Virus record (IMG/VR): IMGVR_UViG_3300011113_000316
Location: 1 to 48,689 of that record
DNA from: a virus
DNA length: 48,689 nt
Reading direction: 5' to 3' (one strand)
In this document: positions 17,783 through 25,154 of the stretch, piece after piece
How positions within the stretch are numbered: the stretch's first letter is position 1
Layout of the letters: each line of letters starts with the position of its first letter
Program-made: the position numbers and the translations under genes
Notes under the pieces: generated by a model
Told to the model about the DNA's origin: nothing
Databases searched by the model: none
The model's input: only the letters and a program-made list of their open reading frames with translations

Positions 17783-17806
17783 ATAAAGATCCAAGGATTA
17801 AACAAA

Positions 17807-18826
17807 ATGCAAAAGAAAAACAAAAAAGTAATTAAAGAAAATATGGGAATGCCTGCACCAGCGGTCATGGACCAATTAGGTCTTTCAGACAATGATGGAA
17901 CTGGAAGAGGCTCAATGTTACCACAAGCAGTTCTCGCTGGTATGCCCGCCGTAATGGCAAACATGGGTAAGCCAGGAATCCCTGCTACCATGTCAGCAAT
18001 GACAGGAATGCAAGCACAAGTTCCTCAAGGCGAAAATGAGGAAGAAACTGAAGAAGAAGAAACCGAGGAGGAAGAAGAAATGCAAGAAGAAGTTTCAAAC
18101 AAACTTCGTTCTGCTTTAATTCAACTTTTGGGTGAAGATAATGCTTCAGAAGAACTATTAGGTAATCTTGAAGCAGTCTTTGAAGCCGCAGTAACCGAAA
18201 GAGTCGAAAACAAACTAACAAATATTTTGGTAGAACTAGATGAAGGTGTCAAGACACAATTTAATGTAATCACCGAATCACTAGTTGAAAAGGTTGATGA
18301 TTATCTAGATTACGTTGTAGAAGAGTGGATGCAAGAAAACGCTGTTGCTGTTGAACAAGGCATTAAGACTCAAATTGCCGAAAACTTCATCAGTGGACTA
18401 AAGAATCTCTTTGAGAACCACTACATCGATGTACCAAATGAGAAGTACAATGTTCTGGACGAACTATACGCTCAAAACAGAGATCTTCAAGAACAATTGA
18501 ATAGAACAGTAAATGAGTCTATCAATGTCAAGAAGGAGCTTGCTTTGACTGAGTGCGCTGGAATCTTTGTAGCAGAAACAAGAGATTTGGCTGACACTCA
18601 AGTTGCCAAGTTACAAGGTCTAATGGAGAATGTAAATTTTGCATCTCCAGAAGAGTATCGTCACAAATTGGTAGCAATCAAGGAAAATTACTTGAAGAAG
18701 CCAATTACACAAGTTTCCAGAGCAATTGAACCAGAGGAAACTTTCACCAAACCACAATTTACACAACCAACAACTCTAGTTGAAGGTTATGTAAATGCGC
18801 TCGGAAGACTTAATAAAAAGGTCTAA
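17807..18826 (+). CDS. gp22: Prohead scaffold (core) protein gp22
   Basis: 339 aa. The N-terminus is Met/Pro/Ala-rich, followed by a run dominated by Glu at about residues 76-95, then long amphipathic helices (DDYLDYVVEEWMQENAVAVE, AENFISGLKNLFENHYIDVP). The latter segment, with 'W~~eN~~~~E~~lk~e~~e~F~~gl~~lf~eh~i~vP', is the hallmark of gp22. It forms the core around which gp23 assembles and is destroyed by gp21 during maturation. Confidence 0.9.
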   Translation: MQKKNKKVIKENMGMPAPAVMDQLGLSDNDGTGRGSMLPQAVLAGMPAVMANMGKPGIPATMSAMTGMQAQVPQGENEEETEEEETEEEEEMQEEVSNKLRSALIQLLGEDNASEELLGNLEAVFEAAVTERVENKLTNILVELDEGVKTQFNVITESLVEKVDDYLDYVVEEWMQENAVAVEQGIKTQIAENFISGLKNLFENHYIDVPNEKYNVLDELYAQNRDLQEQLNRTVNESINVKKELALTECAGIFVAETRDLADTQVAKLQGLMENVNFASPEEYRHKLVAIKENYLKKPITQVSRAIEPEETFTKPQFTQPTTLVEGYVNALGRLNKKV

Positions 18827-18837
18827 TTTCAAATTTT

Positions 18838-18845
18838 ACTAAATA
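18838..18845 (+). promoter_or_regulatory. Late promoter-like box ACTAAATA for gp23
   Basis: Same ACTAAATAAT sequence as before gp22, in the gp22-gp23 gap, followed by a strong ATAGGAGAG Shine-Dalgarno and the capsid ATG. A strong late promoter is expected here. Confidence 0.55.
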
Positions 18846-18875
18846 ATTTTAACTCAATAGGAGAGTAATACTAAA

Positions 18876-20315
18876 ATGCAATTTAACGAAAATACCCCAT
18901 ATGATGTTTTAACAGAGAAATGGGATCCCGTCCTAAATCACGACGCACTCCCATCAATCGCTGATGATTACCGTAAGAAGGTTACTGCCGTTCTTTTAGA
19001 GAACCAAGAGCAAGCCCTTCGTCAACAACACCTAGTAGAAGACATGGGTTCCAACAACCTTGGAATGCCTATGTCATACACCAACACTGGTTCAGTTGCT
19101 GGTTACGACCCAGTACTTATCAGCCTAGTTCGTCGTTCCATGCCAAATCTAATGGCATACGACATTTGCGGCGTTCAACCAATGACCGCCCCAACTGGTT
19201 TGATCTTTGCAATGCGTTCTAACTATTCACCAGCAGGTGTTTCAGCATCTTATAGCAGCGCAGGATATGCTGAAGCCATGTTCCAAGAGGCTCAACCAAC
19301 CTACGGTGGTTCTGGTTGGACCCTCGGAAACTTTGGTATCTCTGGCTCAGGTTTGAGCGCAGGCTATAGCTCAGTCAGCGGTGGTATCACTGCAACTGCT
19401 GCTCAGTTGGCCTCACTACGCGGTATCCTAACCAACTTCGGTGAAGGTATCGGCAACAACCCACTAAACTTCAGCGCCGGTGGTACAGGTGGTTATACCA
19501 ACCCAACTTATGGTACTTGGAACCAAATGTCCTTCTCAATCGACCGCGTTGCTGTCCAAGCCCGTACACGCGCTCTAAGCAGCAACTACACCGTCGAATT
19601 GGCACAAGATCTCAAGGCCGTTCACGGACTAGATGCCGAAGCAGAGTTGGCTAACCTACTCAGCACAGAAATTCTTGCCGAAATCAACCGTGAAATCGTC
19701 AAGACCATTTACTATGTTGCAAGACCAGGATCACAACAAAGCGATCTCGGTGCTAGAGGCAGCTACGATCTAGACAATGACTCAGATGGTCGTTGGTCTG
19801 CTGAAAGATTCCGTGGCCTCGCTTTCCAAATTGAGCGCGAGTGCAACGCAATCGCTAAGGAAACTCGTCGTGGTAAGGGCAACTTCATCATCTGCGATAG
19901 CGATACCGCAGCAGCCCTAGCCATGTCAGGCTTCCTCAGCCTCAGCCCAGCCATCCAACCACAAATCAATGCTGATGATACTCAAAGCACATTTGCTGGT
20001 ATTCTAGCTGGTAAGATCAAGGTCTACATCGATCCATATTCACCACTTGGCATCAACTTCTTCGTTGCTGGCTATAAGGGTGAAAGTGCATACGACGCAG
20101 GTCTCTTCTACTGCCCATACGTTCCTCTACAAATGGTACGTGCAGTTGATCCTAACACTTTCCAACCACGCATCGCATTCAAGACCCGTTACGGAGTTGT
20201 TGCTAACCCATTCGTTATCAACAGCAGCAAGGTTCCTGATGGCGAAACATTGACCGCTGGTTTGAACCAATACTACCGCCTAACCTCGGTAACAAACCTC
20301 CACGGCAACACCTAA
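18876..20315 (+). CDS. gp23: Major capsid protein gp23
   Basis: 479 aa. The family is clear from ISLVRRSMPNLMAYDICGVQPM, then PTGLIFAMR, and from the C-terminal YCPYVPLQMVRAVDPNTFQP and TRYGVVANPF. A gp21 cleavage site of the (L/I)-X-E type is present as LVE at 53-55, where T4 gp23 is cut near residue 65. Codon choice is conspicuously different from neighbours: many C-ending codons and a much higher G+C by eye, as expected for the most abundant phage protein. It stops with TAA TAG and is followed by the terminator. Confidence 0.97.
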   Translation: MQFNENTPYDVLTEKWDPVLNHDALPSIADDYRKKVTAVLLENQEQALRQQHLVEDMGSNNLGMPMSYTNTGSVAGYDPVLISLVRRSMPNLMAYDICGVQPMTAPTGLIFAMRSNYSPAGVSASYSSAGYAEAMFQEAQPTYGGSGWTLGNFGISGSGLSAGYSSVSGGITATAAQLASLRGILTNFGEGIGNNPLNFSAGGTGGYTNPTYGTWNQMSFSIDRVAVQARTRALSSNYTVELAQDLKAVHGLDAEAELANLLSTEILAEINREIVKTIYYVARPGSQQSDLGARGSYDLDNDSDGRWSAERFRGLAFQIERECNAIAKETRRGKGNFIICDSDTAAALAMSGFLSLSPAIQPQINADDTQSTFAGILAGKIKVYIDPYSPLGINFFVAGYKGESAYDAGLFYCPYVPLQMVRAVDPNTFQPRIAFKTRYGVVANPFVINSSKVPDGETLTAGLNQYYRLTSVTNLHGNT

Positions 20316-20339
20316 TAGGTAACCGTGTGCTAAACGAAG

Positions 20340-20370
20340 ACCTCCCCAGAAATGGGGAGGTTTTTCTTTT
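20340..20370 (+). terminator. Intrinsic terminator after gp23
   Basis: Perfect 8-bp stem ACCTCCCC/GGGGAGGT with loop AGAAAT, followed directly by TTTTCTTTTT. It is the only strong Rho-independent terminator seen in the window. It would end the head-gene transcript after the capsid gene. Confidence 0.92.
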
Positions 20371-20372
20371 TG

Positions 20373-20380
20373 GATAAATA
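20373..20380 (+). promoter_or_regulatory. Late promoter box GATAAATA after the gp23 terminator
   Basis: GATAAATA begins right after the terminator T-tract and ends 5 nt before the ATG at 20386. It allows fresh late transcription of the next gene; no Shine-Dalgarno is present. Confidence 0.65.
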
Positions 20381-20385
20381 ATTTT

Positions 20386-20979
20386 ATGACAACATGTTAT
20401 GATAGCATAGATCCACTATATAACAATCCTTTTTCTTTTACTTTGAATAGAAAAAGTTACGATTCAACCAGTACAAAAACAAGTACTATTGAGTTAATGG
20501 TTCAACAAGTAAATTTGCCAGGAATAACAATTCCAGATCAACCTCAACCAACAATTTTAGGAACAACAATTCCAATTCCAACGATGATGGTCACTTTTGA
20601 ACCATTGAACATAGAATTTATTGTTGATTCAAATCTTACAAATTGGCAATCTATTTTTACTTGGATGCGTCAAATGACAAATATTGAGAATGATTACGAA
20701 CATAATCTTGATTATCAAAACTGGCATATAAATACAGGTACTTTAAAAATTTATAAACAAAATACAAAATATCCAACACAAGACACAACTGCGTGCAGTG
20801 ATTTAGTTTTGTCTACAATTCAATTTTATAATCTTATTCCAATTGCTTTGAGCGGATTAAAATTTCAATCAGATTCTACAGATTTGATAATACAAAAAGC
20901 CACTTGTAGATTTAAATATTCATACTATACAATGGACCCAATTGTAGATGATGTAAATTTTCCACCCTCACCAATTTAA
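20386..20979 (+). CDS. Tail-tube-like virion structural protein
   Basis: 197 aa. It belongs to the tube-like structural family of aquatic T4-type phages: NPFSFTLNR near the N-terminus, IELMVQQVNLPGITIPD, a proline-bounded strand pair TIPIPTMMVTFEPLNIEFIVD, and SNLTNWQSIFTWMRQM. Family members read 'P.p~~.l.fepl.v.F~vde.l.N~.~i~~Wm'. The exact place in the virion is unknown to me. Its stop codon overlaps that of the convergent gene on the other strand. Confidence 0.65.
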   Translation: MTTCYDSIDPLYNNPFSFTLNRKSYDSTSTKTSTIELMVQQVNLPGITIPDQPQPTILGTTIPIPTMMVTFEPLNIEFIVDSNLTNWQSIFTWMRQMTNIENDYEHNLDYQNWHINTGTLKIYKQNTKYPTQDTTACSDLVLSTIQFYNLIPIALSGLKFQSDSTDLIIQKATCRFKYSYYTMDPIVDDVNFPPSPI

Positions 20980-21635
20980 TTCAAATAATCGTTGGGGTTG
21001 TCAGACCAGCCCTCTGCGCTGTTTGGGTTTGCTTCTGGGTTATAAGGTAGTTTTTTGGCCTCAGGATTCATTGTACGGCGTTTCTTGGGCTTGGATGGCT
21101 TGGGAGTCTCTTCTTTAGCAGGCTCAATAACGGGCTTTTCTGGCTCCTCCTCAGCCTCTTCCTCATCATCTAGTACAATTTCGGCACCTTCAAAATTTTC
21201 AATAAGATCATTTACAAAATTTACAAAATCTTCATTATTGAATAATTCATTTAAAAGTTGAAGGCCATTTTCAGAAGATTGTTGATCTACTTCACCAGAT
21301 GTGATTACAACTTTTGGATCTTGTTGCATAGCAATAATATAAGTTTCATACATTTTTTCAAGATCTGGATTTGGTGATCCACTGTAAATTACAACATCTC
21401 TTGGCAAACTAATTTCAAATCCTTTAATATTTGAAAGATAGTTTGTTAATTTTACATATTCTAATAACTCGCCATTTAAATCTCTACCATAAAAGGTATC
21501 AAGACGAGCAGGCAATTTAATTGAGTACTTTTCAGGGCTAGCGTCAGAAACCAAGGCAATTACTTCTTCGCCTGATGTGAGCTTAAGAACTCTAATTATG
21601 CCTGAGAAAGGATTCTCAGGAAGTGAATCGGACAT
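20976..21635 (-). CDS. LSm/Hfq-like acidic phage protein
   Basis: 219 aa. The N-terminal 75 residues (IIRVLKLTSGEEVIALVSD, then YSIKLPARLDTFYG and LSNIKGFEISLPRDVVI) look like an Sm-type five-strand barrel, where 'v.l.sGe.iia.V.......~~l..P' is usual. A helical segment follows, then a strongly acidic run (EEEAEEEPE) and a basic, Pro/Lys-rich tail. I recall conserved proteins of this type in marine T4-like phages with no firm function. RNA binding is inferred only from the fold impression. It has a strong AGGGAGGA Shine-Dalgarno and a late-type box upstream. Confidence 0.55.
   Translation of the reverse strand: MSDSLPENPFSGIIRVLKLTSGEEVIALVSDASPEKYSIKLPARLDTFYGRDLNGELLEYVKLTNYLSNIKGFEISLPRDVVIYSGSPNPDLEKMYETYIIAMQQDPKVVITSGEVDQQSSENGLQLLNELFNNEDFVNFVNDLIENFEGAEIVLDDEEEAEEEPEKPVIEPAKEETPKPSKPKKRRTMNPEAKKLPYNPEANPNSAEGWSDNPNDYLN
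21601..21620 (-). repeat. Perfect 8-bp hairpin just inside the LSm-like gene
   Basis: CCTGAGAA and TTCTCAGG are separated by 4 nt, 15 nt after the start codon on the - strand. A hairpin this close to an initiation site could affect ribosome loading. Confidence 0.6.
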
Positions 21636-21656
21636 GTGAATGTCCTCCCTTCACTA

Positions 21657-23165
21657 TTATTTATCTTTTGAGTCCTGCTTAAAAGGTAATGAGTATATCT
21701 TGTAATCAAATTTTTCTTTCTTGTAAATCTTCAAGCGTTCTTCAAAATGTCTGAAGACATGGTTCTTGTAAGATTTATAACAAAGATCATCAATTATATC
21801 GTATACCTTGAGCGCTTTTTTCTTCTGTGAGACTCGTAGCCCTCTACCAATGCTCTGTAGCAACCTAATAACAGACTTAGTGGGAGAAGCAAAAACAATA
21901 TTGTCGAGGTTAACAATATTAATGCCAGCACTCGTAGTCCCGTAGCTAGCAACGAGGATTGCGTTTGACTCAGAATCCACAATCTTTCTAATATACTCAC
22001 GGGTTTCTGCTTCCGTTTTTCCATCGATGAAATATACTGGTCTATCCTTTGCCTCTGCTTTGAGGAGAGCCGCGAGTGGCTTTCCCTGTAGTTCGACATA
22101 GTTGAAGAGGACGAGGGTGTTGCCTTTGGTGCTGTAGACGAGTTTCTTGATGAACTCGTTGCGCTCTGGGTTGCTGACAAGCCATTTGATTTCATCTGCG
22201 TATCTCTGTTTCTTCCAGTTGTTTTTATCTTGTTCCGAGTATTTGAGTAGTATACAGTCTATTCCCAAAGTGGCAAGCAATCCCTTGTTCATTAAGTTCT
22301 TTGTCTGAATGAACTGAATCGCAGGACCAAGAATACCTTCGATGCTGAGACGATGTGCTTCTGTTTGTTGCAGCGTACCAGTTGTCCCGATGCGAAACCA
22401 AGCCTTTGATAACTTCTGACCAATCATATTTATTGATTCGGCTTTTGCTTGATGACATTCATCAAAGAATATGCCATCAAATTGATCAAACCATTGCTTG
22501 GGCAACTTATAGATTGATTGCCAAGTGGATATGACAACTTGCTTGTTTGTGTCTTTATCTTGTCCCGCGCTGATCTTGTGTATCATGCGTTTGCACGACC
22601 ATGACTTGTCCTGCATGGAGTAATCAAAAAAGTCAGACTCCATTTGGTTGACAAGTCCGACTGTTGGAACAAGAACTAATATTTTTCTATCTGAGGGGAT
22701 TACGGAGAGAAGAAAACGGATCAAAACGTATATAATTAAACTTTTGCCAGACCCGGTAGGAGAAATGATAACGCATCGCTGATTGTTGATAGCGTGAATA
22801 ACTGCCTGCGATTGATGTGTATGCATCTGAACTGGTTGTTTCTTGACAGAAACATTCAGTGTCTTGTAGAACTCCTGCAGTTTCTCCTCCGTGATGCATA
22901 ACGGATTCCTGCTCTCTTTAATATTTATGGAGTACTTCCGATCCTCTGCAAATTTTTGCAGATAGGTTTTCAATCCTCTTGGAAGTGTGGATGAAAGGAT
23001 ATCAAACAGACGTATTTTGCCATCCCATATTCTGGCTTTGAACATGGGCATGAACTTAGCACCGGGGACTAAAAATGAAAAATAGTCCCTAAGTTCTTGC
23101 TTTATTCCTTTTTCTGTTTTGATGTAGTACCGAACTTCATCTACAGATTCAACTTCTATATCCAC
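21657..23165 (-). CDS. uvsW: UvsW RNA-DNA/DNA helicase
   Basis: 502 aa, the size of T4 UvsW (503). It has an N-terminal DNA-binding domain (FMPMFKARIWDGKIRLFD), Walker A SPTGSGKS at 135-142, DECH box at 235-238 and the SF2 motif VI LLQSIGRGLR near residue 430. UvsW unwinds R-loops and branched DNA and helps the switch from origin-dependent to recombination-dependent replication. The start is GTG, chosen because it lies in a hairpin with a late-type box and gives the canonical N-terminus. It follows uvsY by 27 nt. Confidence 0.95.
   Translation of the reverse strand: MDIEVESVDEVRYYIKTEKGIKQELRDYFSFLVPGAKFMPMFKARIWDGKIRLFDILSSTLPRGLKTYLQKFAEDRKYSINIKESRNPLCITEEKLQEFYKTLNVSVKKQPVQMHTHQSQAVIHAINNQRCVIISPTGSGKSLIIYVLIRFLLSVIPSDRKILVLVPTVGLVNQMESDFFDYSMQDKSWSCKRMIHKISAGQDKDTNKQVVISTWQSIYKLPKQWFDQFDGIFFDECHQAKAESINMIGQKLSKAWFRIGTTGTLQQTEAHRLSIEGILGPAIQFIQTKNLMNKGLLATLGIDCILLKYSEQDKNNWKKQRYADEIKWLVSNPERNEFIKKLVYSTKGNTLVLFNYVELQGKPLAALLKAEAKDRPVYFIDGKTEAETREYIRKIVDSESNAILVASYGTTSAGINIVNLDNIVFASPTKSVIRLLQSIGRGLRVSQKKKALKVYDIIDDLCYKSYKNHVFRHFEERLKIYKKEKFDYKIYSLPFKQDSKDK
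21658..21665 (-). promoter_or_regulatory. Late promoter box GATAAATA for the LSm-like gene
   Basis: GATAAATA read on the - strand, 22 nt before the ATG, with the Shine-Dalgarno AGGGAGGA (21642-21649) in between. It overlaps the end of uvsW. Confidence 0.6.
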
Positions 23166-23179
23166 CTAATATTTAGGTG
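23163..23179 (-). promoter_or_regulatory. Start-codon hairpin with embedded late box (CCTAAATA) at uvsW
   Basis: CACCTAA and TTAGGTG pair around a 3-nt loop, and the right arm contains the GTG start. The box CCTAAATA (23170-23177) occupies the left arm and loop. A transcript reading through from uvsY would hide the start; a late transcript would begin past the left arm. This mirrors the known T4 control of genes such as e and 49. Confidence 0.5.
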
Positions 23180-23192
23180 TCGTCAGAAAATG

Positions 23193-23630
23193 TTAGACAA
23201 TGCCCTGACTCATCTTAAACCAATCAATAGCAGACTTTATGATGAAGTTTCTATTGTTTAGAGCCTTGATAAATTCTTCAATCATTTTAACCTTAGTCTC
23301 ATTCAACAAAATTTTAGACTTAAGTTCAATGACTTTTGGATCACCGTCAATAAACTTATCAACATCGGTCTTAAGCAAAGTGAAATCAGAAGGCTCTTCG
23401 CCCCATGCTTCCAGTTCTTCTTGACTGGCCTTTCCCGTATAGATCTTCCACTTACGAAGCCTAAGAACAGCCATATCGTTCATCTGCTTGCCTAGAGTCA
23501 ATTTAAGGTCTGCCAGTAGATTTAGATACTTGGCATGCAACTGAGGGGTTCTAGTGGCTTCTTTACCTAGTTCCGTATCGTCTACTATAGAATCTTTAGT
23601 AATATTGTTCTTGAGGTCTTCTAGATTCAT
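23193..23630 (-). CDS. uvsY: UvsY recombination mediator
   Basis: 145 aa (T4 UvsY: 137). The N-terminus MNLEDLKNNITKDSIVDDTEL followed by a Lys/Leu-rich helix (KYLNLLADLKLTLGKQMND) matches UvsY (MRLEDLQEELKKDVFIDSTKL). Later features are the RKWKIYTGK segment (family 'rr.YY.Gk'), DVDKFIDGD and a C-terminal RNFIIKSAIDW helix. UvsY loads UvsX recombinase onto gp32-covered ssDNA. It sits upstream of uvsW as in T4, and divergent from the sugar island. Confidence 0.9.
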   Translation of the reverse strand: MNLEDLKNNITKDSIVDDTELGKEATRTPQLHAKYLNLLADLKLTLGKQMNDMAVLRLRKWKIYTGKASQEELEAWGEEPSDFTLLKTDVDKFIDGDPKVIELKSKILLNETKVKMIEEFIKALNNRNFIIKSAIDWFKMSQGIV

Positions 23631-23636
23631 AGACCC

Positions 23637-23664
23637 ATTATGGATTGTACCTCCAAAAAGTCAA
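23637..23664 (-). promoter_or_regulatory. Sigma70-like promoter for uvsY-uvsW
   Basis: On the - strand TTGACT, 16 nt, CATAAT. The -10 ends 6 nt before the uvsY ATG, so the expected +1 falls at or next to the start codon. A GGAGG lies upstream of the -10 and too far from the ATG to serve it. Confidence 0.5.
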
Positions 23665-23672
23665 CTAAATAC

Positions 23673-23700
23673 TTGACAAATCGATTGTATAATTTATACT
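23673..23700 (+). promoter_or_regulatory. Sigma70-like promoter of the sugar island
   Basis: Consensus -35 TTGACA, 16-nt spacer and -10 TATACT. A GCGAGG Shine-Dalgarno follows, 5 nt from the ATG of the GT25 gene. It implies transcription of the island by host RNA polymerase, early or middle in infection. Confidence 0.7.
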
Positions 23701-23715
23701 TGTTGCGAGGTTTTT

Positions 23716-24366
23716 ATGAAGATTGATTTAAGAGAAATACCAGTTGTTTGGATTAATTTAGATAAAGACACAAACAACGCCGAAAAAATGGTAAAACAAT
23801 TCAACGATTATGGTTTCAAGAACCATATTCGTTTTTCTGGTTTAACACCAGATAAAATTCAACCACCACCACCATCTAATTGGTACGGGTTTGGTTGTGG
23901 TATGTCACATGTAAAATTACTTGAACAGTACAAAGATTTGCCTCTTCTAGTATTGGAAGATGATGCAAAGATTACAGATGATTTCAATCCAGTAATCGAT
24001 ATACCAGATAATATTGATGGAGTTTATTTAGGAACATCTGCTGGAAATCCTCATTATATGGCAAAGACATATAACAAAGATTTTCTTAGAATAGGAAATG
24101 TACTTAGTACCCATGCAATACTATATCTAAATGAAGTATTTAAACAAAGTGTAATAGATGTCACAAAGTTTTTTGTTTATAATTTGCAGCGCCCGGTAGA
24201 TATTGGCGTTGCTAGTGTACTGCAGCATTTCAAGATACTGGCACCAAATAAGCCATTTTTTATTCAAGCGGATGAAAGAGATAGCAACAATAAATGGGAA
24301 CAGATTACTGCTAAAGCATTGGAAAATAAAAACAGTGTTTTTCCAGATGAAATGAACATATCATGA
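23716..24366 (+). CDS. GT25-like glycosyltransferase
   Basis: 216 aa. GT25 (LPS/collagen galactosyltransferase-type) hallmarks: VVWINLDKDTNNAEKM at the N-terminus ('~~iNLd.r..R...~'), GCGMSH at 60-65 (family 'G..GC~.SH') and LEDDA at 80-84, the acidic nucleotide-sugar/metal site. GT25 enzymes transfer hexoses to LPS cores or, in eukaryotes and giant viruses, to collagen hydroxylysine. That is notable because this phage makes collagen-like fibres. It is the first gene after the island promoter and overlaps the next by ATGA. Confidence 0.78.
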   Translation: MKIDLREIPVVWINLDKDTNNAEKMVKQFNDYGFKNHIRFSGLTPDKIQPPPPSNWYGFGCGMSHVKLLEQYKDLPLLVLEDDAKITDDFNPVIDIPDNIDGVYLGTSAGNPHYMAKTYNKDFLRIGNVLSTHAILYLNEVFKQSVIDVTKFFVYNLQRPVDIGVASVLQHFKILAPNKPFFIQADERDSNNKWEQITAKALENKNSVFPDEMNIS

Positions 24367-25154
24367 TTACATTTAATAGAATTGGTTCATATGGAAGATT
24401 TGGAAATCAACTTTTTCAGTATGCCACTTTATTTGGTATTGGAAAAAAGAAAAAATGTGATATAGGTGTTCCATATGAAAAGCAAAATTTAACAGACGAA
24501 TACAATAGATTTTGTTTGCCTGATTGTTTTTCAAATTTATCTGCTAAAAATTCTAGTAGAGTATTACCACAATACTTTGCAGAGGAAAAAACTTTTAATT
24601 ATGAGCCCGGGTTTTATGGAATTTCTGATGGGACTGACTTAATTGGTTATTTTCAAACAGAAAAATATTTTGTAGATTACAGAGATCAATTATTGAAAGA
24701 ATTCAGCTTTAAAGAAGAGATATATTCCAAGGCACTTGATGCCAGATCTCTTACCAAAGAGCCAGTAATATCGTTACACATCAGACTTGGTGATTATGTA
24801 AAATTGCAAAACACACATCCTGTGTGCAGTATAGAGTATTATAAAGAAGCTCTTGAAAATCTTCCAGATGATTTGCTGATTTACATTTTCAGTGATGAGC
24901 CACAAAAAGCACAAGAAATATTTTCAGATCTAAACAGAAAGTTTGTTTTCCCAGAAATGAAATCAAACTATGAAGATATGTGTCTCATGACTATGTGCGA
25001 TTATCATGTAATTGCAAATAGTTCATTTAGTTGGTGGGGATCTTGGTTAAGCAATTCAAAGAAAACAATAGCGCCATCAAAGTGGTTCGGTCCAGATCCC
25101 AATGCTCCAAAAAATTGGTCCGATGTATATGCAGATGGATGGGTTGTGATATGA
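24363..25154 (+). CDS. GT11-family glycosyltransferase (alpha-1,2-fucosyltransferase-like)
   Basis: 263 aa. GT11 motifs: GRFGNQLFQYA at residues 11-21 (family 'GglGNQlFqya'), HIRLGD at 139-144 (family HxRRGD, here Leu for the second Arg) and SSFSWWGSWL near 222-231. Such enzymes use GDP-fucose or a related donor; no GDP-fucose synthesis genes are in the window, so the donor may be host-made or a different deoxysugar. It overlaps the neighbours by 4 nt on both sides. Confidence 0.82.
   Translation: MITFNRIGSYGRFGNQLFQYATLFGIGKKKKCDIGVPYEKQNLTDEYNRFCLPDCFSNLSAKNSSRVLPQYFAEEKTFNYEPGFYGISDGTDLIGYFQTEKYFVDYRDQLLKEFSFKEEIYSKALDARSLTKEPVISLHIRLGDYVKLQNTHPVCSIEYYKEALENLPDDLLIYIFSDEPQKAQEIFSDLNRKFVFPEMKSNYEDMCLMTMCDYHVIANSSFSWWGSWLSNSKKTIAPSKWFGPDPNAPKNWSDVYADGWVVI

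Noticed and set aside
25031-25150. Upstream start for the GHMP kinase inside the GT11 gene
   Set aside because: The ATGA-coupled start gives the canonical kinase N-terminus; the extra residues are only the other frame of the GT11 gene.
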